Shown: positions 1 to 12,200 of the stretch, one piece after another | How positions within the stretch are numbered: position 1 is the stretch's first letter | How the letters are laid out: each line of letters opens with the position of its first letter | Assembly: GCA_002099365.1 (NCBI GenBank) | Contig: MSED01000015.1 | Coordinates: forward strand, 1,798,001 to 1,862,000 | Reading direction: 5' to 3' | DNA length: 64,000 bases | From: Phialophora verrucosa | Lineage: Eukaryota; Ascomycota; Eurotiomycetes; Chaetothyriales; Herpotrichiellaceae | Translations under genes and position numbers: made by a program | Notes under the pieces: generated by a model | The model's input: only the letters and a program-made list of their open reading frames with translations | Databases searched by the model: none | What the model was told of the DNA's origin: nothing

Positions 1-406
1 ATGGTCGTAGGTCATCTAACGACTCCTTGGGCAGCCTGTATTCCTGCTCCCGTCGGTCGGACTCCGTCGCGGCGGCTTCTAGGGCTTCCTCGTCTGCGGT
101 CATGGGATCGTCCGGCGATTTCTCTTTTGAGGACTCCCCTCGTACATTTTGTTCTTCGCCTTTCCCACGAAGGAGGTTACCACGTCTGTCGTATGCGGAG
201 AGGTAGTTTGTTGAAGTTGGTAAAGGATACCGGAAGTTTTCACCGGGCCCGTTCAGCCAGGCCCAGAATTGCTCTCGGAGTTTGGTCTGCGACAGGGAGG
301 GGCTGGAGGAGAAAGACCGCTGAAGGCAGGATTTGCAGTGTGTTTGGATTGAGGGTGTCGAGGGTAAGGTGAAAGACGCCGCGGACGGCGGTATTCGAGG
401 AGGCAT
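1..406 (-). CDS. Mitochondrial ribosomal/regulator protein, Bot1p/mS45 family (5' part, runs off window)
   Basis: The minus-strand frame is open from an ATG at 406 to the window edge, giving about 135 codons with no stop, so the 3' part lies outside. The N-terminus (MPPRIPPSAASFTLP) is rich in S, P, T and R and acid-free, as expected for a mitochondrial presequence. It is followed by FWAWLNGPGENFRYP and TNYLSAYDRRGNLLR, then an acidic stretch and RLPKESLDDLRP at the edge. This pattern fits the fungal 'eukaryotic mitochondrial regulator protein' family (Bot1p; mS45 of the small mitoribosomal subunit), which supports mitochondrial translation. The family assignment is from remembered conservation and should be confirmed. 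No intron is apparent in the visible part. Confidence 0.72.
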   Translation of the reverse strand, partial: MPPRIPPSAASFTLPSTPSIQTHCKSCLQRSFSSSPSLSQTKLREQFWAWLNGPGENFRYPLPTSTNYLSAYDRRGNLLRGKGEEQNVRGESSKEKSPDDPMTADEEALEAAATESDRREQEYRLPKESLDDLRP

Positions 407-1833
407 TATATCGGTTAGTTGAGGTGTACAGGGGTAACTCTATCGCAGCGTCATTTAGAGCATCGGGAACGCGTGAGAGTGGTCGGGACACGTGGTCGTG
501 TTGGTGCTGTTGATGGTGCTTTTGGTGTTTGAGTTGCTAGTCCTCAAAATTCGTACGAGCTCAAGGTCAAAAAGTCGGCAAACTTGCCCTTTTACTAGGC
601 TTCACCTTGCATTGCAGCACCAGCCTCACCGGACAGGCCTCCCACCTGAGGTTTGTCAACTGTCGACATCTGCTACTTATCCGTAAGAACAAGATGTGTG
701 TTCGAATGATGGATGCAGCTGTAAGGGTTGCACTGGGGTCAGCTGTGGTTTGAAATGGGTTGGCATTCCACGTCTGCTGGAGACCAGAGTCTGCTACTTC
801 CCTACTTCAACGAGAGTATCGATCTGGACTGAGACGAATCTAAAAAAGCTGATGATCAGGTCATATTACATTTTGAATCAACTTGTCGGGAAAATTAGAG
901 GTCACTGAGGAAGGGTTAAGAAATGAAGCACGCAAGCCACTGCCGTTCATCCATTGACTTATACAGCAGCGTTCTTGGGTACACTGCTGGGCTCCTCCTT
1001 GAATTTTCCCTCTTGGCAGATGCACAAATCGGAAGGACGGAGGCATCTGCTGTCACCAGCTGAGTATGGTGGCGACGAAGAGCTGTGAATCACTGCCGCA
1101 CCCGACCACAAACAGGCACGCACACCATTTCTCGAGTGACAAAATGTTTTCCCCAACAGGATTGAACTCTGAAGAAGCATAAACTCTGGCTTCGAGCCAT
1201 CCACATTAACTTTGCGGTGGGTGGGAGAGGAGGGGAATACCTTTCTCTTGCGAGTGGTTTTTCTCGTCGGCCTACAACAATCTTTCCTTCGAGTGGCCCA
1301 TTAACGATGAAACCGCTGTGTGTTACTGCAGGTATCGGCCAAAAAGCAGATGTCCTCGTCAAGATTGTTGGGAGAAATCTGGAAAATACAAAATATCAAG
1401 TGTGAATCCTGGTACGGCAGAAAAATTCAGTACCAGAAGTTGGGACAAGATGGTGGTTGGCATGGTCTCTGTAAAGGACTTCGGTGAGCCTTTTTCTGGC
1501 GTGTGAATTCTAGGCGGAGCTCGACACGTCGAAAGCTCATCGTCAGGACCAGTCTCAATGCCCCAGTCTGCTTGCATGCAGCTATACAATGATCGAGAAT
1601 TACACACGGCTTCCACGTGGGGGGATGTCTGGGGTCTGGGGAATTGACTCCTGGGGTACCGAAACCCAAACAGCCCGGTCCAATCACATTGACTTGGGAC
1701 AAGAGGTATCCAGGACACAACAAGTGCCGGTTACCCAAGGTAGATGGTATATGTTGCCGTCTTCTTGGGCGAGTGGAAGTTAGAATCGACGAGCCTCTTC
1801 TCGGCTTCCAAGTTCCATACCTACGCGGCGACA
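407..1833. other. Intergenic, divergent upstream region
   Basis: This 1.4 kb lies between the divergent starts of the mS45-like gene and the P450 gene. It must hold both promoters. The open frames here (for example 1359-1718 and 1427-1975 on the minus strand) have no recognisable domain and no splice continuation. Confidence 0.6.
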
Positions 1834-3880
1834 ATGATCTTCCTCGGCCTTGCCTACCTCGCTCTCGGCCTGGGGATTTTTGTCCTTTGGTCTTATGCGA
1901 GATCTGCCCTACGAAGTGACCTCCGCAAGCTTCCTGGCCCAAGACTTGCACACTGGACCGGGTTGTGGCGAGCATCCGTTGCGTACGGAGGCGATGGCCC
2001 TCGAATATACCGCGCTTTACACCGAGAGCTAGGTCCCATCATCAGGAGTGGGCCAAACCATGTCTCGATATCTGATCCGACTATGATCCCTGTGATCTAC
2101 GGCGTAAACAGCAAGTTTACAAAGGTATATGCGTGAGTGACGGGAAGGTTCGAGAACGCTGTTGATTGACCCGACCGGCAGTCCATGTTCTATTCCACGG
2201 CCGACAGTTTCCACGACGGCCAGTACAGCGAAACCATGTTCTCTGCGCGCTCGTTCGCCGTCCACAAACGATACAGGCAGCAAGTCGCACAACTGTACAC
2301 CTTGACGAACCTGCGTCTCTATGAACCGTACGAGGATGAGTGCACCGCCATTTTCTGCCGCTCGATGGTCGAACTGCAAGGCCAACCGCTCGACCTGACC
2401 GAATGGCTCCAGTGGTACGCGTTCGACGTGATCGCCTGCATCACGTTCCAGAGACGCTTCGGGTTCATGGAGGAGCGGAAAGACGTCAAAGACATGATCA
2501 GTGGCGTGGGCGCCATGTTCCCGTACATGGCTTCTGTGGGACAGTTCCCGGCATTGCATCCGTGGATCATGGGGAATCGGACCCTGACACGACTGAGAAA
2601 GTGGCTCCATCCTGATTCTCCCGACCCGATGAAGGAATTTCTTCAGGTTCGTTCCAGCCGCACAGCTAATTCTCCTCGTGTCTTTTCATCGAGCATCGTA
2701 ACTCAGCCACTGATGTTGCAAGCACAGATTACAGAAGAAGAGATCAAGCGCTACGACTCGACCATCGACGAGAAACGCGGCAACAGGACAGACATGCTGG
2801 CTCAACTGCGCGAAAAGGAAGCAAAGACGGGCAAGATCCCACCCCAAGATGTCGTGCAGCATCTTTCCAGCAACCTCATTGCCGGATCAGACACCACGGG
2901 AATATCGCTGCGATCATGCTTCTACTACCTGATGAAAAACCCGGGCGTGTACCGCAAACTCATGGCTGAGATCGACGACGCCGACAAGAACGGTCTGCTC
3001 TCCGAGTATGTGACGTTTGAAGAGAGCTTAAAATTGCCATACCTGTATGTACATCTGTGCAGATGGCTATTTCTACACATCATCCCGTGTCAACCACTTC
3101 GCCTGGATCCTTGACGAAGACCGATTGACTGACGCGACTCCACACAGACAAGCCGTGATCAAAGAAGCTCTTCGCCTGCACCCGGCCGTCGCCCTCCCTC
3201 TCGAACGTGTCGTTCCCGAAGGCGGCATGAAACTGTGCGGTTATGTAAGTGTTACACTAATATTCCAAATATACCGAGCGTATCAGACCGGCAGACGTCT
3301 TCACATTGTCTAGCTTTTCCTGCTGCCCTTCTACCCTGCTCCGTTTCTGCAATTCTGGTTCCGACGATCCGCGCGTCCTGACACGATCGCAGTTCATCGA
3401 GGCCGGGACCAGCGTCGGCATCGCCGCCCCCGTCATCTCCCACAACGAAGACATCTACGGACCTGACACGGACGCATTCCGTCCCGAACGCTGGCTCGAA
3501 GCGTCCGACGAGCAATTGAAGGCCATGGATCGGTATTCCCTAACGGTGCGTTTAGCCTGTCTCTGTCTCTGTCTCTTGCCCTCACTCTACTGCCTCTATT
3601 ATCACTGCCCTGCTCAACACACTTCCTTCCTTGACTATCCTCCTGACATGATCACTGTATGCAGTTCGGCCACGGCTCCCGCACCTGCATCGGCAAGAAC
3701 ATCTCGACGATGGAGATCTGCAAGTTCGTGCCCCACGTCCTCCGCCACTTTGAATTCGAGTGGGCCAGCGACAAGGCCGAGTGGGAGGCCAAGGCGCAGT
3801 GGTTCTGGAGACAGACGGGCATGATTGCGCGCGTCTATCCGCGGAGGAGAGGTGCCGTCCTCGGCGGACTCGGTCCTTAG
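1834..3880 (+). CDS. Cytochrome P450 monooxygenase, pisatin demethylase (CYP57)-like
   Basis: Exons 1834-2124, 2182-2646, 2728-3044, 3148-3244, 3393-3545 and 3665-3880 join into 512 codons before the stop. The N-terminus is a single membrane anchor (MIFLGLAYLALGLGIFVLW), so this is probably an ER-bound microsomal P450. The I-helix oxygen-binding motif AGSDTTG lies near residue 304, the K-helix ExxR (KEALRLHP) near 363, the PERW-like FRPERW after it, and the haem loop FGHGSRTCIG places the cysteine ligand at 449. Overall it resembles the pisatin demethylase/benzoate hydroxylase type that hydroxylates or demethylates aromatic or phytoalexin-like compounds; the substrate is unknown. An in-frame ATG at 1744 would add 30 residues before the anchor; 1834 is preferred because it starts at the anchor. 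No reductase or cluster backbone is adjacent. Confidence 0.9.
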
Positions 3881-4053
3881 GGAGGCGAGGCTGGCAACGA
3901 AGTGGCTCTTTTGCAGATAGATGCTGTACCGCAGGACTTGGGTCTTGCACTGGGAGTAATACTCGATGTTCGATGTCGCACCCCGCCAGTGGGGAATATG
4001 CGTGAATGCGTCCTGATCCTGGCAATGGAGGACTGTCCCGCGAAGTGAAGTAA

Positions 4054-4126
4054 GTTAGTCAAGTCAGTCAGTCAGTCAGTCAGTCACTCGGTTAGTCGGT
4101 CAGTCAGTCAGTCGGTCAAGCCAGTC
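4054..4126. repeat. Degenerate (GTCA)n tetranucleotide tract
   Basis: Repeated AGTC/GGTC units are visible over about 70 bp just beyond the P450 stop codon, with a few substitutions (TTAG, CGGT) interrupting the run. Confidence 0.9.
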
Positions 4127-4363
4127 TACCTTTTATACATCCATGCATTCACGCATTCACGCACTCATACACTTCTCGATGCTGAGACCGTCACTTGTGT
4201 CCTCGAGCCAACGGTGGGGCGCGATTTCAATCCGCTTCGTCGGGTAGAATCATAGATTTTGGACCTACTCAGTGCGAGCTTACCACGGCTGGCGCGCTCA
4301 TACAGTCTCGCTCTCGGAAAGCCGATTGCCGTCGTGGCACGGATGGACTGCGTAACTGACTAT

Positions 4364-4391
4364 ATTCATGCATGCATGCATGCATGTATGT

Positions 4392-4457
<66 letters not shown>
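4364..4457. repeat. (ATGC)n followed by (TG)n microsatellite
   Basis: An ATGC tetranucleotide run passes through TATG into roughly 30 uninterrupted TG units. It lies between convergent genes. Alternating purine-pyrimidine TG tracts are highly length-variable and can adopt Z-DNA; that is general knowledge, not something seen here. Confidence 0.95.
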
Positions 4458-4460
<3 letters not shown>

Positions 4461-4595
4461 ATTGTATCCGCCGCCTCATTCCTGCTGTAACTAGTGTACC
4501 TGGGGTGTATATTCGTGAGACAAGGGTCCGCAAAGTGTCATGTCCAGATGTCAAGGCGGAATCCAAATCTAAATTCACATGGCTACCTCATATGG

Positions 4596-4615
4596 CCTCG
4601 CCTCGCCTCGCCTCG
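4596..4615. repeat. (CCTCG)4 pentanucleotide repeat
   Basis: Four perfect tandem CCTCG units lie downstream of the GH43 gene. Confidence 0.9.
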
Positions 4616-4766
4616 CTTCACCGGGGTATATGCGCGCTGTACTGAAGAAAGCCACCCATATGTCTAACTTCCAAGATCTGATCCTCGACTCGTGACTCGT
4701 AACTCGCTTGAACGCTAAATGCAATGACAAGAACAAAATCCCTCACTCTCTCATATCTCTGGTGCC

Positions 4767-6187
4767 CTATGACAACAAAATGCTGGTGCCCTGGAAAGTC
4801 GCGGTGCCCGACCACATCCCCCGCACGAGCGGCACATTGACGTTGGCGACGGTGGTGTTGTCGGCGGCGGCCAACGTCTCGACCTGCTTCTTGAGGATGG
4901 GATCGTTGTTGATGGTCATGTGGCCGTGGAAGACGATCAACTCGCCACCCCTGATGATATCCATGCCGCCCGGGCCGGTCAGGTCGGCGTCGCTGGTGAC
5001 GAGCAGCGGGCGGGCCGACTTCGTGTAGGGCCCGTAGATGCTCGTCGCGGTGGCGTACGAGACGTCGTACTGCGGCGTCGTGAAACAGTTGCTGCTGAAG
5101 AAGAGGAAGTAGATGCCCTCGGCGGAGCGGTGCAGAGCAGGGGCTTCGATCAGAGGACCGTCAAAGGCATCGCGGTCGAGAATCTGCACCGCATCGCCGA
5201 GCGGCGTGATCCCGTCGTGGTCGACTTCCTGCAGCATGAGCGGCGTGGGGACGATGGGCTCGACGGTGTTCCCGCAGGAGCCGCCGTGGCCGATCGAGTT
5301 GCCGTCGACCTTGTACACGACGTAGCGCTTTCCGGTCGCTTCGTCCAGGAAGCCGTCCGGATCGATGGCGCCGCCCAGAGCACTCACGTCGGGGCAGGCG
5401 AACGGGCTGGCTTGCGGCGTGTAGGGGCCCAAGATGCTCTGTGATGTCGCGGCTCCAACGCAGTGGTGGGCCGGTGACCAGACGACATTGTCGGCGTAGT
5501 AAAGAACGAAAGTGCCGTCATCCTGAGTGGGGCGTACCGTTAGTCATGTCTTTGAATACATCTTCGTCTCTAGCTTACCAGTTGGACGACATCCGGAGCC
5601 CAGACGCCGGCGCCGGTTTCCCACGCGCCGAGATTGGGAAGCGCATCATGTTGGTCGACCAACGTCCACGTCTGGTTGTCTGTGGAAACGGCGACTTGAA
5701 TGTTGATGTGGTTCGGTGCTGGTTGCCGATTATTGGTCGCAAAGGCATATGATATACCGTCCACGTAGATTATGGCCGGGTCGGGGAAATTGGATGAAAT
5801 GTGCGGCCCGATTATCGAGGCGAAAGGGTTGGAGTCTGGGCTTGATATGGCTGTGGTCGATGTCGTCTGAGGGACTGGGTCAGGTTGAGGTGACCTTATA
5901 ACCGAGTTTCGAGGCCATAGCGGGCCGAGCGAGGTCGCGGCCGTCGAGGCCATCATGTATGTAGGGATGGCAACCATGATGCCGATTAAAATCTGTATAT
6001 GCAAGGAACGTGGGAAGCAAAAAGAATGACCGTCCGTGCTCCGGAAAGATGGGTTTGAACAAGTATTTTCTACTAACTGTTGGTCTGAACGAGCGTGGGC
6101 AGAAGATGAGACACGTCCCTGAAAGGGGCGCCTCGAATGAGCGGCGAGCAAGGGCTCTTTTTCTGAGTAGTGGACACGAGCCGCCAT
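4767..6187 (-). CDS. Glycoside hydrolase family 43 protein with N-terminal membrane segment
   Basis: Exons 6187-5579 and 5522-4767 (minus strand) are joined by a 56 nt intron and give 454 residues. The GH43 five-bladed propeller signature is clear: general base Asp136 in NFPDPAIIYVDG, WAPDVVQL at the splice, the pKa-modulating Asp257 in AIDPDGF, and the general acid Glu329 in LIEAPALHR. Family members cleave arabinan, xylan side chains or related beta/alpha-furanosides; the exact substrate cannot be read. A hydrophobic segment (residues 64-88) follows about 60 polar residues. This suggests a type II membrane or late-secreted form rather than a classical signal peptide. Alternatively a further intron ending in ATATACAG at about 5992-5997 removes residues before the segment. 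The first-exon start is therefore less certain than the catalytic part. Confidence 0.85.
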
Positions 6188-7531
6188 GGTGTCAGAGGGT
6201 GCGCGGCAGTCTGATATACTCGGAAAGCGAGGAGGTGTATCTGACGTTGTCTGTGTCGCGCTAACTGCGAGGCTCTGTCGCTACGGGGCGCAGGGGGTCA
6301 GGGGGGAAGGTTTGATATTGGAGCGGTAATGCCTTTTTCGGTGGATGCGGGTGCCAAAATGGAAAGACCAGGCCAGCAGAGTGACATGTGGGATCCCACA
6401 GATCTCGGGTAGTATCAGTGAGCGATTGAGGCGCAAGTTTCCAATGATTTCCCGGCTTTGGTCGGTTGGTAAAAATGGCAGAGTGGCATGCGATGCGATC
6501 ACGCAGAAAGTGAAAATGGCGGCAAAAGGCCATAAGCACCCAACGATCTAGGCCACGTTGGGAATGGCGCGGGTTATTTTGGCCCGATCCCTCAAGCGTG
6601 ACTGGTGGGCGATCTGTCTGAGGTGAGGTTTTAAAATCTCTTGTCGCTTCTCATTCGTTGGCTGGCGGCGGTTGTGTGCGCACAGCCCCGCGTCAACCAT
6701 CACGTGCACACGTTTCATGTTCGCGGGATGTTTTAACATTTAAGCTTCGACCTCGCTTGCAAATCCCCCATTAGGGCCACATGTGATTTTCATCTGGTGC
6801 GCGTTTCACACAGCCGCGACTTAGATATCACCGGCAGCCGAGATTTCAGCTCGTGAGCGGCTGTCGGGGTTGCAAAGCTAAGGGCTGCTCGTAGAAACGG
6901 GATGGTAGTATCGGATCGGAACAAGTTTTGTCCATACTCGTACTGCTGGCGCGCTGACCCCTGCCCTTGCTGTTGTACGTACACCGCTCACACACAAGCC
7001 AAAGTCCCTCCATCAAGTTCCTTGCACGGCCGTTCCTTGCTGGTCATGCAGTTCGATACTCGGACGTCATCTCTGCACCGGGTCTCTCGTATCAACCCGG
7101 CCCACTGATCTTGCCGTGAAGAGCGCTGGCTGCCACGACTTCAGGACTAGCAAGATATGCTTTCGCATCGGTCCTGCCCATGGGGCCATTGAAATTCCTG
7201 TTTGTAACATGTTGATGAAGTCAAACCCATTCGGAATGCGCCCACTACCCTCGGAAAATCAGAAACAAACATGCGTAGAGGACGAAGCAAAGATATTGGA
7301 CGTGATCCGTACATGGACAAGGCTGAGGTTCTGATCTGATTGATTGGTCGACGGCTCAGGCACGGTTGCCGACTAGGCTGAGGTGCGAATACACATAGTC
7401 GGGGGAAACTTAATCATTTCTTCATTCGAGATATCCAAACTTAGGTAATTATACTGCTAATCTCAGAAGGACATCGCAACGACGTTGCGATCTCGACTTC
7501 AACCCTATATCGCCATGCCCATTCTAGCTCC
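6188..7531. other. Gene-free intergenic stretch
   Basis: This stretch lies upstream of GH43 and downstream of the MFS gene, so GH43's promoter is at its left end. Only short unrelated open frames are present; I see no domain or RNA gene. Confidence 0.6.
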
Positions 7532-9244
7532 TTAGACAGTGTACCGGAAGAAGGTCGCATTGTCTCCCTTCTCTCTCTCAGCAGCCTTATCCTCAGCAGA
7601 ATATTGTTCCGGCGCCTTGTACTCGGCGTCGCGGCGCGCGTTCTCACGGCGAAGGTAGATTGTCATGAAGACCTGCAGGCAGGTGCTCATGGCGAGCATC
7701 CCAATGAGAATGGCATGACCTTTGGTGAACTTGGGAGAGTCTTGGCTCAAGTAGATGAACCCGGAAATGATGCCACCGAGGTTGCCTACGAAGACGTAGT
7801 GTTAGCATGGGGCGCAGGTGTGAAAGAAGATCAAAACCGCAAGACTCACCGAAACCGACGTGCATGGCAATGCCCACAGCTCGCTTGACAGAGCCGCCAA
7901 TGTTGTTTCCATTCCAGGCCACGCCTTGAGGCACGTTGGGATAAATGCCAGCTCCAAAGAAGAAACACCCAGCATATTTGACATGAGGGTTCTGCGAGGA
8001 GATGAGCATGATGAGGCCGATTATTGCCACGATGTTGAACCCGATCATGAAAATTCCTCGAGTCTTGAGCTTGTCCGCCGCGAAGCCACCAGTGATGCAT
8101 AAGAAGCAGGCGACAATGTACGGGGGCACTGTCATGAGCTGCGCTTTTTCGTTGGTATAGCCGAGTGTCTTGACGATCGTCGGCAGGAAGAGCGAGAAGG
8201 AGTACAACGGGGTGTAGACGCTAAAGTCTCGTTAGCCGTCGTAATGGGAGGTACGGGGGAAGGATCTTACCCGATCGTGATGAACATGTGGATCCAGATC
8301 TTCCAGTCTCTGACGGCATCCCAGAAATACTTCATGTCGAACTCGTCTGCGAGGGAGCTCCGGTCATGTTCCAGACGTCGAGAGACTTCGTGTCGCTCGT
8401 CAGGAGTAAGGAACTTGGCCGTAGCTGGGTAGTCGTTCATCACCCAAAATGCGAGCACCGCAACGGCGAAGGTGACGATACCCTCGAGGATGAAGATCCA
8501 GGCCCAGCCACCTTTGCCGCCAACTCCGTCCATTTCAGTAATACCACGAGCCAACAGACCACCGAAAGCACCGGCCGCGGTCGCTGCGGAGAAGAAGATG
8601 GCCTGGTGTCGTTAGTCTTGGCGTATTTTAGACTGGTCAAACTCCAAGGACGGTTACCATTCTTAGACCACATTCGTGGCGACGGTACCACATTGTTATA
8701 TAGAACGTCACGCCCGGGAAAAGGCCTCCTTCAGCGACACCCAACGCGGCACGAGCGGCAAGCAAGCCACCGAAGTTGGTAACGAGACCCATAAGCGTTG
8801 TGCACACTCCCCAGGCGACCATGATTGACGGAATCCACAGTGAGGGCCGGGTCCTCTTCATCATCAAGTTCGAAATTGGTTCGACGGCGACGTAGAATGG
8901 AAAGAAGATTGCAAGTGCACCCTTTGCGAGCGTCAGCCAGGTTGATTCACCAGCTAGAAGCTTATACCCACGTTGTAGTCCAAGCCGCTCATTCCAAGGT
9001 CTGCCTCGAGGCCCGCCAATCGGGCATTTCCAATATTTGTTCGGTCGAGGAAGCTGAGAAGGTAGAGAAGGGCCAGGAATGGCAGAAGCCTCCAGTCGAT
9101 CTTCCTGATCAACCTGCTTGTAGCCTTCTTGTCGAAGGCGAGATCTTGCGAGCTCGCAGAGGCGGACTCCAGGTTCTCTATCTTTGCTCCCACGTCCTTG
9201 CCATCTAGGTTCCCAATGGGAACTTCGACGTCTGGGGCACCCAT
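7532..9244 (-). CDS. MFS transporter, anion:cation symporter (Dal5/allantoate permease) type
   Basis: Exons (minus) 9244-8972, 8921-8658, 8602-8271, 8220-7850 and 7785-7532 give 497 residues. Signature MFS loops are present: LSFLDRTNIGNARLAGL after TM1, LMMKRTRPSLWIP, GVAEGGLFPGV in TM4-5, and the TM7-12 half beginning GVYTPLYSFSLF. It ends in a charged tail with FFRYTV. The ACS family takes up carboxylates, vitamins and ureide-like anions at the plasma membrane in fungi, driven by protons; the substrate here is unknown. The donor of the first intron was chosen so that the frame continues as YNGALAIFFPFY. The gene is downstream of and co-directional with nothing obvious; GH43 lies 1.3 kb away on the same strand. 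Confidence 0.9.
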
Positions 9245-12200
9245 ATTGATTGGTTGTTGTATATGTCGAGGTGCTTGGGCTATAGCAAGAAGGTAGAAGA
9301 GAGAGACCCAACTGTATGGTTCTGTGTAACAAGAGCAGGGTATACCGTCCCGAACCAGAGGAGTGCACAAGGCGAGAAGGAGCCACGAGCGAGGATCAAT
9401 CTGCTGGGTTAGAGGCAGACCATATATAGGCAGGCAGTATGCAAACACGCACCGGTGGTGGGGTGTACAAGGTGTAACAACAATCCACTTCCCCGTGCAA
9501 CTCTGGAGGTGCTCCGCGCTGCCCCAGTCATCTGCCCCAGATCTGTCCGCAAGCCATCTCAGTAGTCCGGTCCAATTTCGCCACGACAATGGCCAACTCG
9601 AACCTCAACATTTTCGATAGAGATTCAGCACGTTGTCAATCTCGCTTGCCCGGGTAAAAGGAACATCCACGCAGAGTATAGTGCACATCAGCTGCATGCG
9701 TCAGGACTGCTGGACGCCGTAGTTAACAGTGGTGATGGCGATATCGACTCAACCAGGATGTATTGGTACCAGCAACAACGTTACTGGGTCGTCATGGTGT
9801 CGAACCATACCGCCGAGCCATGTGGCTGCACTTGGCATAGATAGGCTTTCCCCCCAAAAGTCCCAGTTGGGTTCGGAGCAAGGGGACAAGGAAGAGCACC
9901 AACTCAGGCACCATGGCATGTTGCGCGAGTACTGCAAGGCTTGGAAGCCCGTCGCGGCTCTCAGTCGCTGGACAAGACACACTCGAGAAACGGTGACGAT
10001 AGCCCAGCTCCAAGTCATGCCTCGTACGTACCATCTTGGTTGATCGGCCAGGAGGAAGGCTGAAAGCCCAGTCGAAATACGAAATCTCGAGACATCCGGC
10101 AGATGTACTTCCAAGCAGCCATGCCCGGAGAATCGACTCGATTGGGCTGCCGAGGGCGAGATGCTGGCGGAAGGAGAGTCTATCTCGCAGAGGATGTAAC
10201 GATAGAAGGGCCATGCCAAGGACCTAGCCGCGTGCCAACACTGTGAGCCAAGAGCGGGCACAGCGGGATGGAAGTCGTGTGCATGGCGATTCGTCGCCGC
10301 CAGATGCTCACAGACCGCCCCGGTCCCCAGGGGAGGCGCTAATGATGACTGTAGATCCTCGAACACGAGATGCTCCCGGCCGCCAGAAGCACCAATGCCT
10401 TCTGGAAGAAGTCATGAGGTCGAATGAGGTCCTTGCTTGCAAATGCCATACCAGCCACGCAAGCAGCGAAGAAACTCGGTTTCCTTCCGTGAAGCTTCCA
10501 CCCGGAAGACTTTTGCGCGTCATGGGAAACCATCGACCCGTGCAGAGAAATGGTTCCTGGCCGCATGGGAAACTTCACCATCAACGCCTGTGCCCCGTCA
10601 AGGGCCGTTTTTGCAGCCTACATTCTGTCGAGCAGCTTAGTACTGTAGTCCCCAGCGGAGGCGCAGTACACTGTAGCTGACGTGCTCTATCTGTGCTCTG
10701 TCTCGCGGTGTTACCTGTGAACCCACCATTTGGACCCGACAGGCGGGCCGCTGGCACCGCTGAGCAATCCAACAAATGCCAGGGTGCCAAGTCAACCTTC
10801 CATCCAGGGATGTGACTGGGCCGGACTCGGCAGAAGTGGTGACATGTGCCCGTTGGCCGAGATCGAGCGTTGACTGCTGCCAAAATCCCTGGCTCGAGCA
10901 AGAATCCAAGACTGCTTTTGCCAAACGCCCCAAACGGTGCACCGCAGGATTCGAGGACGATGATTAATGCCCATGCCCAGATCTGGACATCTTCCATACG
11001 TCCGGGTCTCCCTGCCAAGTGAGCCTCCCAAACCTACACGGTACTGTGGTCCTTGTATAGGATCTGTCAGTAGACGGACTCCACCATCAGGAGAGAAGTC
11101 TGGGGTTTAGCCACCAGGCATCACGTGTTGGTACCGCCACAAAATATCCCAGATACGAGGACGGTGCGTTACCGAGGTCGCGTCAGTTAGCGAACGGTCT
11201 CCGACTGGTGGTAATCTATGTTCGGGGCAAGCTCGTATATAGACACGAGCAACACCGCCATCTGGAATCTCTGTAACCACTCCTGTTAGGTCCTTGCGAC
11301 CGTCCATATTGGTAATGAACACCTTTCCTGGAGAAGATATCCGTGGGCCGATTCCAGCTCGTGAGCGATTGGCCACGAAGGCTCAGACCACTTGTCGAGT
11401 GTTTCTGGAATACTCGCAGGAGAGTTCTAGACTGGTCTCTACTCGGATTGTTGGGTCAACCTCCATAACCTCCGTTGCTGTTCATCTTCAGCCAACTGCT
11501 GTCGTTTAGGTGGAAGTTGTTTCTTCGTGCTTCGGCTGAACCAGGAGGCGGAATCTGCTTTATTTGCTTGGCCTGAGTCAAGGCGGAATGAGGCGCCTTT
11601 GGCGGGCGCCGACGGTTGATGTCTTCTCCAGCTTGAGTCGACAGCCTCAGCTCGTTCAGAACGACAGAGTAATTGTGCGAGCAGCGCCGTCAATTCCAAG
11701 TTGCTCTGCAACTGCGAATTGCTTAGTACTTGTATTTGCTTTGATATGCTTCAAGATTGTAAGGCTTAAAGCTAGGCCTGAGCCTCCAGAGCATCGCCCA
11801 CCCAAAGGACCTGTTGTGTTCGCTCCGAGGTCACATATCCGTCAGCGGTGACGTTCATTAGCATGGTAAGGAAAATCAGGGAAACCGCAGATGACTCCTA
11901 GCAGGAACGTGTCAGTGTGGGAGTTGAATTAACGGCATATCTGCTGCGTTTCACCAAGGTCGTCTGAGTCTCGTTCTGGACCTCTCTCGCAACCAGAGCT
12001 CGCTGATGTCGCCCGCGATAAGCGTTACTTCACACTCGAAGATGTTTGCACAAGTGCTGTCGATAGAAGTATGTCATCTTCACCACAGCTCCCTGATCAA
12101 GTCTGTCTGTTCATTGCGAGTGGTAGATTTCATGGGTCCTTGTCGAGGCAACCCAACACCTCACCTTGTATGAGCCTTGCTGTGTTGGTGGACCGGGAGG

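Larger units (their letters stand above)
3881..4766. other. Convergent intergenic region rich in simple repeats
   Basis: This region lies between the 3' ends of the P450 (+) and GH43 (-) genes. It contains a GTCA-type tetranucleotide tract, a long TG tract and a short CCTCG tract, listed separately. The open frame at 4259-4645 is a translation of the TG tract and is not a gene. Confidence 0.7.

Noticed and set aside
2029..2610. 193-codon minus-strand frame
   Set aside because: It is antisense to P450 exon 2, and the P450 reading is unambiguous.
4054..4126. CRISPR-like direct repeats
   Set aside because: It is a simple tetranucleotide run without spacers in a eukaryotic genome.
4259..4645. 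128-codon frame with a Cys-Val repeat
   Set aside because: It is a translation of the TG microsatellite.
1834..9244. P450, GH43 and MFS carrier as a biosynthetic gene cluster
   Set aside because: There is no backbone synthase, and the gaps are large and gene orientations mixed; proximity alone is not enough.
11107..11376. Minus frame containing FITNMDGRKDLTGVV
   Set aside because: It looks protein-like, but I cannot match it to a family and there is no start or splice support.
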